From: Trichomonas vaginalis G3
Taxonomy: Eukaryota; Parabasalia; Trichomonadida; Trichomonadidae
Direction of reading: 5' to 3'
NCBI RefSeq assembly: GCF_026262505.1
Contig: NC_067203.1
Location: 20,317,411 to 20,381,410 of the forward strand
DNA: 64,000 bases
The notes under the pieces were generated by a model that saw only the letters and a list, made by a program, of their open reading frames with translations, was not told the DNA's origin and searched no databases. Position numbers and translations under genes: made by a program. Of this stretch, positions 1-8,482 are shown in pieces. Within the stretch, counting starts at the first letter, position 1, and every line of letters starts with the position of its first letter.

Positions 1-49
1 TGTTCATGACAATCACATGAGTATCCAGAAATGATCATCAGTTAAAAAA

Positions 50-883
50 TTATTTATGTTTCGAAGCCTTAATGATTAAATCTAAAATTAGTAACTTACT
101 TTGTTCGCATTTCTGAATTCCTTGCTTCAGAGCATCGATTTCTGATTCAAGTTCTTCAATCTGTAGTTGTTGTGTTGTTTTTGTTATTTCTGGAGGGTTG
201 ACTGGTAATTCATCAGGATAATTAGTAGCTGCCTTTAGTCTGGCATTTAACAAGTTCTGTTCTCGGATAAGTTCTTTTTCATTCGAACAATAATTTTCAA
301 GTTCTTGTATTTTTTCTTGTAGTTTTGGTATTTCAGCGATATGTTTGTTGTATACTTCGCATTCTTGATTCATAATGTTAGTAGCGTTTTGTTCTGTCTC
401 GAGTTTTTGATTGACTTCTTTTAAAGATGTCTGTGTTTTGCTAATTTTATTCTCAAGAGAATCAATAGATGCTTCTAAACTGGAGAGATCGCTTGTACTG
501 AAATTTTTAAGTAATTTTTTGGAATTTGAATCAATATTTTGAGGATGAACAGTACTAAATAATGTGTATTGGGTTGGTTTTCTAATAAATATTTTCTGCT
601 TTTCTTGTATAAGCTGTTGATCAAGATTAAAGCGTCGTTGAATGTTAGTTTTTGATTGCATTTCAGAATAATCTTGACTAAGTTGAATAATTTTAGGAGA
701 AAATCGTTTGCTTTTGATTTCTAAATAATCTTTCGATAATCTTGCTAGAGATTCTTGACCCATAGTTACATTTTTGATCAAAGGAAGCCTTTGATTCTTC
801 AATCGTGTAATTTCTGAGTCTAATTTCTGATCTTCGAGTGATAGTTGATATAATTGTTTAAGCAATAATTCCCTTTCATTCAT
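50..883 (-). CDS. Coiled-coil protein, function unknown
   Basis: A 277-residue protein, rich in Glu, Lys, Gln and Leu, that reads as nearly continuous heptad-like helix. Predicted coiled coil covers about residues 1-75, 130-200 and 230-270, with a short Pro/Phe-containing break around residues 100-115. There is no signal peptide, membrane segment or catalytic motif. The start is the ATG at 883, with the repeat MNERE at the N-terminus. The stop lies inside ATAAATAA, fitting the trichomonad habit of overlapping stop and poly(A) signal. Coiled-coil proteins of this kind are often cytoskeletal, centrosomal or tethering factors, but nothing here picks one. The length and reading frame are secure; the function is unknown. 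Confidence 0.8.
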   Translation of the reverse strand: MNERELLLKQLYQLSLEDQKLDSEITRLKNQRLPLIKNVTMGQESLARLSKDYLEIKSKRFSPKIIQLSQDYSEMQSKTNIQRRFNLDQQLIQEKQKIFIRKPTQYTLFSTVHPQNIDSNSKKLLKNFSTSDLSSLEASIDSLENKISKTQTSLKEVNQKLETEQNATNIMNQECEVYNKHIAEIPKLQEKIQELENYCSNEKELIREQNLLNARLKAATNYPDELPVNPPEITKTTQQLQIEELESEIDALKQGIQKCEQSKLLILDLIIKASKHK

Positions 884-1361
884 TCCAAATTAACAAAAAT
901 ATTTATGTCAGTTTTTATAGAACTGACAGTTATTAAATAGGAAACGAACTTCATATCATCTTGAAATATCATATAGATTTGACCAAACATTAAACAATAT
1001 TTGAAATATATGAAAAACCTAAGAAATATTCATTATTTCCGATTCATTAGATAACATCCCTCTTATGCAATCTAAATTAGTCTTCGATTTTTTCCAAAAT
1101 TTTTTCATCTTTTAATTTTCATATTAGAAATTCTAAGAATTTATTTTCATTTTTTGATTTTTAAAACTTTTTTGGAGAAAAATCAGAAATTTTGAATCAA
1201 TCAAATAGTTCAATATTAGACATATTTATTGTTTTTCCTATTAAAATTCATTTTTATGAAATTAAGAAAATTTTATTCTAAATTTTAAGGAATTTGCATA
1301 TAGATGCTGATTGAGTTCTTTTTTTCATCGCATGGGTATCTAGGTTTCTTATAAATCATAT
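884..1361. other. Intergenic spacer between divergent genes
   Basis: AT-rich spacer between the divergent coiled-coil and glycosyltransferase genes. It has long T and A runs and no recognisable gene, RNA or repeat. Confidence 0.6.
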
Positions 1362-1369
1362 TCATTTTT
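1362..1369 (+). promoter_or_regulatory. Initiator-like element (TCATTTTT)
   Basis: TCATTTTT ends two bases before the ATG at 1371. Trichomonad transcription start sites use an initiator of the form TCA(+1)Y(T/A), usually 5-20 bases upstream of the start codon, so this implies a 5' leader of about 7 bases. It also argues for ATG 1371 over the in-frame TTG just upstream. Confidence 0.6.
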
Positions 1370-1370
1370 G

Positions 1371-2579
1371 ATGATTCTTTTCTTTTTATCTTTAGCAAGG
1401 GCTGATGACTTTTACAGTGGCCACTTATTTGTAGTCACAGCCACTAAAGATAACGCTGAGGAACGCCTCAATGATCTTGCCAAGTCTTGGTTTAAGAGAG
1501 TTCCAGAAGTTCATATTTATATTGATGAAATTTCATATCAATTAGCCGACAGATTAACAAAAGAAAACCCTCGATGCAAAATGATATTCCACCAGATGCC
1601 TGAATCGTCTCCATTCCTAATTGGTTCTGGATATGATTCACCATTATCACGAAGCCGCATTAGAAACTTATTTGTTCTCAAAGATATATACGAAAAATAT
1701 AAGAGTAAGAGATGGTTTGTTATTCTTGAAGACCAATCTTATCTAGTTCCTTCAAAATACGCTTATACCTTTAACTGGAAAGATAGCAACAAACCCGAAA
1801 TTTGGGGCCATTCAACATACTTCTTTGATTCGAATTACAGATTTTTCGATAAAGACCAGACAAGACTTTTTTATGATGTTCATGGCGGTGTAACAATCTC
1901 AATTAAGCTTCTTGAAATGATGTACAACAATATCGATACAATTGCGAATATGTACGCATCACCTTTGATCGAAGAAGAGATCAAACTTTCGGCTTTAGCA
2001 AGTTATTCTTATTCAGAATTTTACAAAGAGGTTCCATATCATATGTCTTGGATTTTCTGTCCATCGGATATGGAGCAAATCCAAAGAGAAAGACCTAACA
2101 TTGGTCGCGATGTTATTTCTTTTGCAAATATGGGCAAAAAATTAACAACACTCTACAATGGAAATGTCGCAGAGTGGTCAGACAGAGAAGGAAAACCATT
2201 ACAAGCAGGTTTCGATAAATACGTTGGCCAACAATTAACAATGACTTATCCAGAACCAGGTGCTTATATTAAATTTACATTCGGATACTCAATAGAAGCT
2301 TTAGGAGTTAGAAATTATAATACTGGCCCAATAAAACCAGTTTTCGATGATATGGATGAAAAAAATCCTTCTTTTTACACACAGAATTTCGAAAACTTTA
2401 ATGTTACTTATGAATGCGATGATTCACTTGAAGATGGTGAACTTGTTTCTAATGGAGATCATCCATTTAATACAGAAACAATTGTTGTTTCAATTAAATG
2501 TCCAAACCCTTCAGACACCATGTTCTATAAAGAAAACCAAACCCCAACCATCCTTAATGTTACAACAAATTGGTTATAA
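1371..2579 (+). CDS. Secreted or luminal Fringe-like glycosyltransferase
   Basis: About 402 residues. The N-terminus is a short hydrophobic signal (ILFFLSLARA) probably cleaved just before ADD. The segment GHLFVVTATKDNAEERLNDLAKSW resembles the opening of Fringe/beta-1,3-galactosyltransferase (GT31) domains. The central KRWFVILEDQSYLVP aligns with the GT31 motif that normally reads W-(Y/F)-x-x-x-D-D-D-T-Y. Here the acidic metal site is EDQ rather than DDD, and a later DVHGGVTIS block resembles the family's GGAG(Y/I) motif. It probably acts on surface or secreted glycans in the ER/Golgi lumen, or is an inactive paralogue. The stop is TAA within TAAA. An initiator-like motif sits just upstream. 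The family assignment is by eye and moderately sure; activity is uncertain because of the altered DxD site. Confidence 0.6.
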   Translation: MILFFLSLARADDFYSGHLFVVTATKDNAEERLNDLAKSWFKRVPEVHIYIDEISYQLADRLTKENPRCKMIFHQMPESSPFLIGSGYDSPLSRSRIRNLFVLKDIYEKYKSKRWFVILEDQSYLVPSKYAYTFNWKDSNKPEIWGHSTYFFDSNYRFFDKDQTRLFYDVHGGVTISIKLLEMMYNNIDTIANMYASPLIEEEIKLSALASYSYSEFYKEVPYHMSWIFCPSDMEQIQRERPNIGRDVISFANMGKKLTTLYNGNVAEWSDREGKPLQAGFDKYVGQQLTMTYPEPGAYIKFTFGYSIEALGVRNYNTGPIKPVFDDMDEKNPSFYTQNFENFNVTYECDDSLEDGELVSNGDHPFNTETIVVSIKCPNPSDTMFYKENQTPTILNVTTNWL

Positions 2580-2789
2580 ATGTTTGATATAATAAAAAAA
2601 TTGTTATTCTTTTTTTTTTCTTATTTTATGTGTGAAAAACTTAGGTAGATGACATTTCTCATATAAGAATCATATGTTATGTATATGATTTGTCTCGGGA
2701 TTAAGAAATAAAATTATCATTTTTAGTATTAAAATAAATATTTAAAGTAGTTAAACATTTTAATTAGAGTATCGATCTGTAATCAATTC

Positions 2790-3048
2790 TTATCCGAATA
2801 TCAAGTCGTATACAATTATGTAAATATTTAGGAAAATTAATGGGATTTTGCATACACTTTGGAATTGATAGATTAAAGCTGCTATTTTGCCTTTAGCTGA
2901 AGGATCTGGATTTTCTGGGGAATAGTTTAATCCGAATGTCATTAAAAATCTTTCCTGATTAAGAATGCAAACTGCATTAGTAAGGATAATAATTCCATAA
3001 ATAATTGACCACTGTTTGTTAGAAAATAAAATGAACTAATCCAATCAT
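2790..3048 (-). CDS. Yos1/IER3IP1-like ER-Golgi protein with a 25-nt intron
   Basis: Small gene read as two exons: 3048-3037 (four codons, MIGL) and 3011-2790 (73 codons plus TAA). The product is 77 residues, close to the usual size of Yos1/IER3IP1 (about 80). It has an N-terminal membrane helix (WSIIYGIIILTNAVCIL), then NQERFL matching the family's conserved (H/S)EERFL, a polar linker, and a C-terminal helix with KIPLIFLN matching RVPLI-x-x-N. It ends in LIFG, again as the family does. Yos1 is part of the Yip1-Yif1 complex needed for COPII transport from ER to Golgi. The second exon has no ATG at its front and an in-frame stop lies just upstream, so the short intron is needed to supply the start. 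Family membership is well supported; the splice is inferred. Confidence 0.72.
3012..3036 (-). other. Putative 25-nt spliceosomal intron
   Basis: On the minus strand the segment starts GTTCAT and ends TCTAACAAACAG. The end is one or two bases from the trichomonad branch-point/acceptor block ACTAACACACAG. Removal joins codon 4 (TTA) to TGG in frame and gives a normal Yos1 N-terminus. From memory, very short introns of this size class have been reported in T. vaginalis; the donor here is GTTCAT rather than the common GTATGT. Confidence 0.65.
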
Positions 3049-3245
3049 TGGTTATTTGAACTCGTCACTTTTCATAAAATCAAAAAATCTAAGATTTACA
3101 TGTCAAATTGTCAAATGGAAGTTTATATTGATTTTTAACACATTAAATAAAATATACATAAGAAGAACTATCTGTATTTTAGGAAACTTATGAAATTTGA
3201 TGACATAAATTTTTTTTCTCTCAAACAGAAAAAAAATTAAAAAAG

Positions 3246-3318
3246 CAGCTTCGGGGGGACTTGAACCCCCAATCTTCTCCTTAGAAGGGAGACGCATTTT
3301 CCGTTCTGCTACGAAGCT
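3246..3318 (-). tRNA. tRNA-Arg (anticodon TCT)
   Basis: Minus-strand cloverleaf. The acceptor AGCTTCG/CGAAGCT pairs over 7 bp, with a short D arm GCA/TGC. The anticodon arm is TCTCC-CTTCTAA-GGAGA with TCT at positions 34-36, and the T arm is GGGGG-TTCAAGT-CCCCC. The discriminator is G. There is no intron. A run of T residues follows on the minus strand (plus-strand A runs near 3231-3244), as expected for RNA polymerase III termination. It decodes AGA, the favoured Arg codon in AT-rich genomes. Confidence 0.93.
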
Positions 3319-3611
3319 TCTTCGATAAAGTCTTTTTTAAAGCTTTTCTGATAGATATCAAGGACTTTTAATTCATTTAGATTATAACGATTCCTTTTGG
3401 AAATGGCTAAACAAGGTTCTGTTGTTCCATTGCTCATAAATACTCTTATATTTTTTATAAAAAAATTAACTTTTAAAAATATCCATCAAAGTTTTCTCTC
3501 ATTGGTTGATACTATTATAACCATTAACTTCTGATACAATTGCCCATTTCAATTCTTCATTCTCTAGCTAATTTTCCATAAACTGAATCATCAATTATTG
3601 TCACCTTTATG

Positions 3612-3619
3612 TCACTTTT
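3612..3619 (+). promoter_or_regulatory. Initiator element (TCACTTTT)
   Basis: A strong match to the trichomonad initiator TCA(+1)Y(T/A), two bases upstream of the ATG at 3622. The implied 5' leader is about 8 bases. Confidence 0.65.
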
Positions 3620-3621
3620 AA

Positions 3622-4038
3622 ATGTCAGCACCTAAGCTTAGAGATCATGTTGGCTTACTTCAAGAAGGCTTTGAAGGCCTTTTGACAACAATTTTCCGCA
3701 CAATCGAAAATATCCAACGTGATGCTTGCTTAGCTCCAGGAACTAACGAAAATCAATTAAAATTCGAAAATCTTCCACAAATTGCAGAAGAAATTGTTAA
3801 ACGCGTCAAATATATCGATGCTCTCATTGATGAGGCAGACAAAGAAACATGCATTGGCAAGGATGAAAAAGAAATTCTTCAATCCTTAAACGACAAGAAT
3901 CTCGAATACGAACAGGATGTTGAGTCATTATCTCAAAATTGCGAACAAGCTGAGAAATGGCTTGGCCGTATTCGTCAAATGCTTGATGTCATTGCTTCTA
4001 ACACCTGGATGCACCAAACAGAAACCCAGGACCAATAA
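3622..4038 (+). CDS. MED21: Mediator complex subunit 21-like protein
   Basis: 138 all-helical residues, against 144 for human MED21. An N-terminal helix (about 5-30, LRDHVGLLQEGFEGLLTTIF) is followed by a linker. A second helix contains RVKYIDALIDEADKE, which matches the conserved R-x-x-D-I-D-x-L-I-D-x-L-P-x-E segment of MED21. A long coiled coil (about 90-130) ends in a GRIRQMLDVIAS stretch like the family's KIQ-x-x-L-x-DIA. MED21 is a small essential subunit at the hinge of the Mediator middle module, which relays activator signals to RNA polymerase II in the nucleus. The start is the ATG directly behind a strong initiator. The TAA stop lies in TAAA. The assignment rests on short helical similarity, so it is probable rather than certain. 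Confidence 0.65.
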   Translation: MSAPKLRDHVGLLQEGFEGLLTTIFRTIENIQRDACLAPGTNENQLKFENLPQIAEEIVKRVKYIDALIDEADKETCIGKDEKEILQSLNDKNLEYEQDVESLSQNCEQAEKWLGRIRQMLDVIASNTWMHQTETQDQ

Positions 4039-4369
4039 ATTTGTTTATAATATCCTTAAATACAAACTTATGTAATTAAACACCTTTTTATAATGTTTCG
4101 AAATTAATTTTTATTTCATTTAAACGTTTGAACATTACCATAGTTAACGTGCTGCTACTGCTAATCGCAAAATAGATTTTGTTAATGATAAAATCTGCAG
4201 TTTCTAACATTCTGACATTGAGACTTAATATATTTTACATTCAAGCTCCTAATGGAGAAATTTGAGTAATGTTATGGATAGTTAGATTATTTATGATAAT
4301 AAAATGGAAGGATTTTAAAATCAAAAAAGTGCCAAAGATTTTTGCTCTCTGTGATTTTAGAAAAATAAA
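4039..4369. other. Intergenic spacer
   Basis: Spacer of about 330 bases between two genes on the plus strand. It is AT-rich and I see no gene or repeat in it. Confidence 0.6.
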
Positions 4370-5512
4370 ATGAGTGGAAGGAGACTTTTTGTTGCATGCA
4401 GTGCTTTGGATGACTCTCCATCACAAATTGTTTCTGAGAAACTTGCTTCTATTGAACCATACAACAATTTTTCAACATCTTTAAGCAAACATAATTTTGA
4501 TATTGTCGACAAATATTTAATATCAATCATCGTTAAATCAAAAGCCGGATCAAAACTATGCATTAACAGCGATATGAAACTCCAAAAGCGTGCAGAATGC
4601 TCCATTGATGCTAATGTAAATTGTATTACAGTAGGTGGTGGCTATATTGCTGCAGGCTTAACAGATGGAAGATTATGCCTCTGGAGAGCATCTGATGGCG
4701 AGCTTGTTTTTGATGATGATATGCATCTTGGCCCAATTTCATGTCTTTCAATCAATACATCCCTATGGGTTATTTTTGCTGCATCAGATACAGGAAGAGC
4801 AGCTGGATGGTGCATTCCAGACCTCTTTAAGGATGCTCAACCAGACCAAACATGGTCAATTCATTCATTAGGTATTACAGATATGGCAGTTTCTACAAAC
4901 GGTCGCGTTTTTACAGTAGGAAAGGACAAATTACTTAAATGCTTCGATTTTTGCGCAGGATGTGAAATTCTTTCAGTTTCATTCGAAAATGAACTTACAT
5001 GCTTATGCTTAGCCCACAATGAAGGCATCGTATATGTTGGTGATGTTGCTGGAGGAATTTATCCGATTTACTTAACAGCAGAATCAGAAATTGGCGAAAG
5101 ATTTGATCCGGGCCATTCAATGGCCGTTACTGATCTTGCTATCAGTGATGACGATCGTGCTCTCTATAGTATTTCACTTGATAGATATATCCATTGCTGG
5201 GATACGTCTTCAGGCGTTTCAATTAAGAATCGCCAAATTTCTGGAACTCCTTTCTCCTTGAAATGGCTTCCAGACATTCCTAAAGAGGAAACAGATAAAC
5301 AAAAGGGAAGACCTCCAAGAGATCAGAGAGGAAAACCAAAAGGTTTCCCTGTTTTGAAGAAATCAAAGCAAACAAATCGCGATGAACTTGTTTCAGCTCC
5401 TCCATCAGAGATTCCAATGATTTCTCCTGATGAAGAAGCTCAAATCGCGATCACTGATGTATTTTTAAGCAAATCGCTTAATTCTGATTCTGTTAAGGCA
5501 GAATTAAAATAA
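4370..5512 (+). CDS. WD40-repeat protein, possibly Ipi3/WDR18-like
   Basis: 380 residues forming a seven-bladed type beta-propeller. Repeat ends are recognisable as GRLCLWRASDG (about 104), GRAAGWCIP (about 144), DKLLKCFDFCAG (about 183), a degenerate blade near 220, and DRYIHCWDTSSG (about 280). The DPGHSMAVTDLAISDDDRALYS blade has the GH...D pattern. The C-terminal 80 residues are basic then acidic and disordered. The layout (propeller plus charged tail, with a clear HSMAVTDLAIS blade) recalls Ipi3/WDR18, the Rix1-complex propeller of 60S ribosome maturation, but other WD40 families are possible. The TAA stop lies in TAAA. The WD40 fold is sure; the family name is tentative. Confidence 0.7.
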   Translation: MSGRRLFVACSALDDSPSQIVSEKLASIEPYNNFSTSLSKHNFDIVDKYLISIIVKSKAGSKLCINSDMKLQKRAECSIDANVNCITVGGGYIAAGLTDGRLCLWRASDGELVFDDDMHLGPISCLSINTSLWVIFAASDTGRAAGWCIPDLFKDAQPDQTWSIHSLGITDMAVSTNGRVFTVGKDKLLKCFDFCAGCEILSVSFENELTCLCLAHNEGIVYVGDVAGGIYPIYLTAESEIGERFDPGHSMAVTDLAISDDDRALYSISLDRYIHCWDTSSGVSIKNRQISGTPFSLKWLPDIPKEETDKQKGRPPRDQRGKPKGFPVLKKSKQTNRDELVSAPPSEIPMISPDEEAQIAITDVFLSKSLNSDSVKAELK

Positions 5513-5834
5513 ATAGAAATAAAATAGAATTTGTACTTAATTAAATCATTCATAAAAATATTTTTTTTAGATATTCTTTCAAAATTATTAATTATCATAG
5601 ACATATTATATGAAATATAGTCATAAATGTATATAAACATCCAATATTTTCACATACATGGTCCAGAAATGCATATGTTTTGTTTTGAATACTGAAATTT
5701 TGAAGAATCTTGAATTTAAATTCAAAACCATAATGTGTTTCAATATTTATTCAATAAGATTGTTTCCCGCCAAAAAATACCGTTTTTTAAAATTTTCGTC
5801 AGATTTTTCTTTGTCTTTTTTTTTATTTGAGTGA
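5513..5834. other. Intergenic spacer
   Basis: AT-rich spacer of about 320 bases with long T runs. I see no gene, RNA or repeat in it. Confidence 0.6.
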
Positions 5835-6821
5835 ATGGACGCTGGAAGACCACTACCTCCAATCCCTGGACTTGACGGAATTCCTGATGAATTAATAAAT
5901 CACCTTAGAAAACGATCAAATAGAAAAGAAGATTCTCGATTTCCATACAAAGTATTCGCTTTACTAAAATGGGTAGGCTACGATCAAAATAGAGCAAATC
6001 TTGCTGGATGTGGCTGGGTGTCAGACTCACAAAATGAATTTTATATTCACAAACCAAGATTATGCGAGGTTTTAAACGTTAAATTAAATACATTAAACGT
6101 AAATTTGAAAACACTAGGATTTGAACAAACAAGAAAAGTCGGAGAACATTCCTACTTCAAAAACGATATATTTTCAAAAAATTCTTCGCAACAAGACTTT
6201 GAAAGAATACGAAATAGTCGCTGTAAACCAGATTCTTTAATGCATATGAACGCAAAAGCAGCTTATTTTCCACTTCTTGAACATATTCAGTTATTCATGA
6301 TGGATGAAAAAGCCATCAGTATGTTCAAAAAAGAAGTCATACAAAAATGGGAGAAATTGGTTGGTTCTCCTTTGATTTTTGCAGTTTCAATACCTGTATT
6401 TACCAAATATTTGTTAAATTCTATCCAAGATTCATTAGGATACCATGATGAGAATAATACTATACAACAAGTTTTAGTCGGAAAAACACCCAACGTTGTC
6501 ACAATTTTTGATTTTGCTGTTTTTTTGGCCAGATTCGGTCCTTTTGATAATGTACCTTATAAAATCATGCAATATCAGCAAATACTTCATATAATTCAGC
6601 CAGACTATTTCATGTTCACAGCTCCATCGTTAATTAACTACTTTTCAAGTACTTTCCATAATTGCTTTAGTTTCAAAATATCTCAAACAGGAGAATATCA
6701 CTGCTATAATCTACCGCTAATTTCATCATCAGCTGCTTATTTGGTGGATGAAGATGGAGTTTATTACAAATCATGGGAAAAAATGGTTGAGGCTAATCAC
6801 TTTTTGACACAAAGAGGATAA
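5835..6821 (+). CDS. Initiator-binding protein (IBP39 family)
   Basis: 328 residues (about 38 kDa). After a proline-rich start, residues about 35-115 (FPYKVFALLKWVGYD ... CGWVSDSQNEFYIHKPRLCEVL ... NTLNVNLKTLGFEQTRK) read as the trichomonad initiator-binding winged-helix domain (IBD). In T. vaginalis IBP39 this domain recognises the TCA+1 initiator. A linker leads to a helical C-terminal domain (about 140-325) like the one in IBP39 that contacts the RNA polymerase II C-terminal tail. Total length and order agree with IBP39. It is predicted nuclear and central to core promoter recognition. Trichomonads carry several IBD paralogues, so this may not be IBP39 itself. The start is the first ATG. 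The TAA stop lies in TAAA. Family assignment is from memory of IBD sequences. Confidence 0.65.
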   Translation: MDAGRPLPPIPGLDGIPDELINHLRKRSNRKEDSRFPYKVFALLKWVGYDQNRANLAGCGWVSDSQNEFYIHKPRLCEVLNVKLNTLNVNLKTLGFEQTRKVGEHSYFKNDIFSKNSSQQDFERIRNSRCKPDSLMHMNAKAAYFPLLEHIQLFMMDEKAISMFKKEVIQKWEKLVGSPLIFAVSIPVFTKYLLNSIQDSLGYHDENNTIQQVLVGKTPNVVTIFDFAVFLARFGPFDNVPYKIMQYQQILHIIQPDYFMFTAPSLINYFSSTFHNCFSFKISQTGEYHCYNLPLISSSAAYLVDEDGVYYKSWEKMVEANHFLTQRG

Positions 6822-7037
6822 ACATCACATAGGTATTCGATTTTGTTTGTAAATAGTGTTTTATATGGATGAAATTTATCATTTTTTTTATTTGATCCTA
6901 TTTTATGCATGTATTGTCACCACATATCGTATTAGTCAAGAAATTAGAGATACTTTCTATGATGTTTATATTCATTACACTATTTCAGGTTACAGATTTT
7001 TTACAAACGGTTATATTCAGAGAATATCTACTGTCGT

Positions 7038-7205
7038 CTAAGAATCGTTCAATTTCCTATGCTTATTTTCACCTTCCTGTAAAACATATACCACGCCCAC
7101 TGCCGCGAACAAAATTTCCCAAATGATAATTTTGAGAAAATCGATTCCAAGTTTATAGAACACTCCATCTCCCCATTTAAGGCCAGTTTCTACAACCCAT
7201 ATCAT
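7038..7205 (-). CDS. Small single-span membrane protein
   Basis: A 55-codon frame missed by common length cut-offs. The product starts MIWVVETGLKWGD, has one membrane helix at about residues 21-43 (IDFLKIIIWEILFAAVGVVYVL) and a basic, polar tail ending KHRKLNDS. Its start lies 12 bases downstream of an initiator-like TCATTT (7219-7214 on the minus strand), and its composition is protein-like rather than random. Size and topology recall small ER or organelle tail-anchored subunits (Sec61 gamma, Kish, Tom-type), but no family match is clear. It lies divergently from the HAD gene. Plus-strand frames across 6856-7126 are taken as shadows. Confidence 0.45.
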   Translation of the reverse strand: MIWVVETGLKWGDGVFYKLGIDFLKIIIWEILFAAVGVVYVLQEGENKHRKLNDS

Positions 7206-7363
7206 AACAGGCCAAATGAATTGATGGAGAAATTTTACATGATCCCGAGAATCAAATATTCTTTATAAATAGTATCTTACAAGAGTTAATTATTTTGTTA
7301 CGATTTCGAAATCGTAAAAAATTGGTCGGTTTACAAAATTTTACAAATTCATTTTTACAAATA

Positions 7364-8062
7364 ATGAAAACTTTGATAACATTTGATATAGACGGAACAC
7401 TTCTTAACTTCTCCGATAAAGGCCATTGTTATATACGTGTATTTAATCAAACTTTCGCTGACATTTTTGGCGGCGACAAAAATCCGAGAGATTATTTACC
7501 AAAAAGAATGTGCGGAGCTACAGACAAATATCTTCTAAGTTATATGATCAAAGAAATTACAAAGCAACCAGAAACAGATGAAAAACTTTATCATCAATTT
7601 CATGATGAAATCATTTCACGTTTTGTGAAAGAGTTTGATGGTAGCATTTCACTCACAAAAGGATGCAAAGAGCTACTTGATCATCTATCTAAAATGAAAA
7701 ATGTTGGTTTGGGTGTATGCACAGGAAATTTCCCCGAAATTGCACAAAAGAAACTTTCTTCATGCGGCATTTTAGATTATTTCGATAAGGATGCATGCTG
7801 CTTTGGAGCATCTGAAGAACGAACCAATGTTTTAGCAGATGCTATCGCTTCTGCAACAAACAAACACGGAAAATTCTCAAAAGTCATCCATTTCGGCGAT
7901 ACTGTCCCAGATTATAACGCTGCACTTGATAATAAAGCCTTTCCATTTTTAATTACCTATTGGGGCTTTGATTCTCATGTTCCACAGCTTAATTTCAAAA
8001 ATACTTACAAAGATTTTATTGAGTGCAAAGAGGACTTGCTTACACTCATCAATTCCGAATAG
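7364..8062 (+). CDS. HAD-superfamily hydrolase (phosphatase-like)
   Basis: 232 residues from ATG 7364, which follows an initiator-like TCATTTTT at 7349-7356. A longer in-frame reading upstream would start at a non-ATG codon and is not favoured. Motif I is FDIDGTLL (nucleophile Asp about residue 8, acid Asp two later). An alpha-helical cap spans about 20-95. Motif II is CTGN with its Thr (about 133). Motif III Lys is in QKKL, and motif IV is GDTVPD (about 181-186). This order is that of phosphoglycolate phosphatase/beta-phosphoglucomutase-type HAD enzymes with a C1 cap. The substrate cannot be read from sequence. Predicted cytosolic, Mg-dependent phosphomonoesterase. Confidence 0.82.
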   Translation: MKTLITFDIDGTLLNFSDKGHCYIRVFNQTFADIFGGDKNPRDYLPKRMCGATDKYLLSYMIKEITKQPETDEKLYHQFHDEIISRFVKEFDGSISLTKGCKELLDHLSKMKNVGLGVCTGNFPEIAQKKLSSCGILDYFDKDACCFGASEERTNVLADAIASATNKHGKFSKVIHFGDTVPDYNAALDNKAFPFLITYWGFDSHVPQLNFKNTYKDFIECKEDLLTLINSE

Positions 8063-8482
8063 ATGTAATTTTTCTATTTTTATTAATAAATATTTGTTGT
8101 TTTTTCTTATTAATTACTTATATTTTTATGCCTAGGAATAATTTTTTTTTTCATTCGAAATCATTCCTATTTTAGTGGGAAAAATTATTGAAATTGTGAA
8201 TGTTCCAAATAAAGTCGTCTTGTGTTATTGCTTTGAGCAAAAAGAAGAGAAACCAATATTATCTTATTTTGGTTGATGTTTTTTTTTACCACAAAACGAT
8301 AAAAAGTCTCACAAATGTAAAATGGTAAACAAATTCGAATTCATGACAATTTTTTTTCAAGATAGGTTAAAAACATTCCTAATAGATTATACACTAATAT
8401 TTATAAAAGAGAAAACAAGCAATTTTCTGCCACTATTGAAAAAATAATTGAGTTATTATGAAGCTTTATCAACGAATTATTA
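8063..8482. other. Intergenic spacer
   Basis: About 420 AT-rich bases with T tracts. I see no gene, RNA or repeat in it. Confidence 0.55.

Noticed and set aside
6856-7126. Two overlapping plus-strand frames of 61 and 73 codons
   Set aside because: They overlap the better supported minus-strand small gene and have no initiator or protein-like composition.
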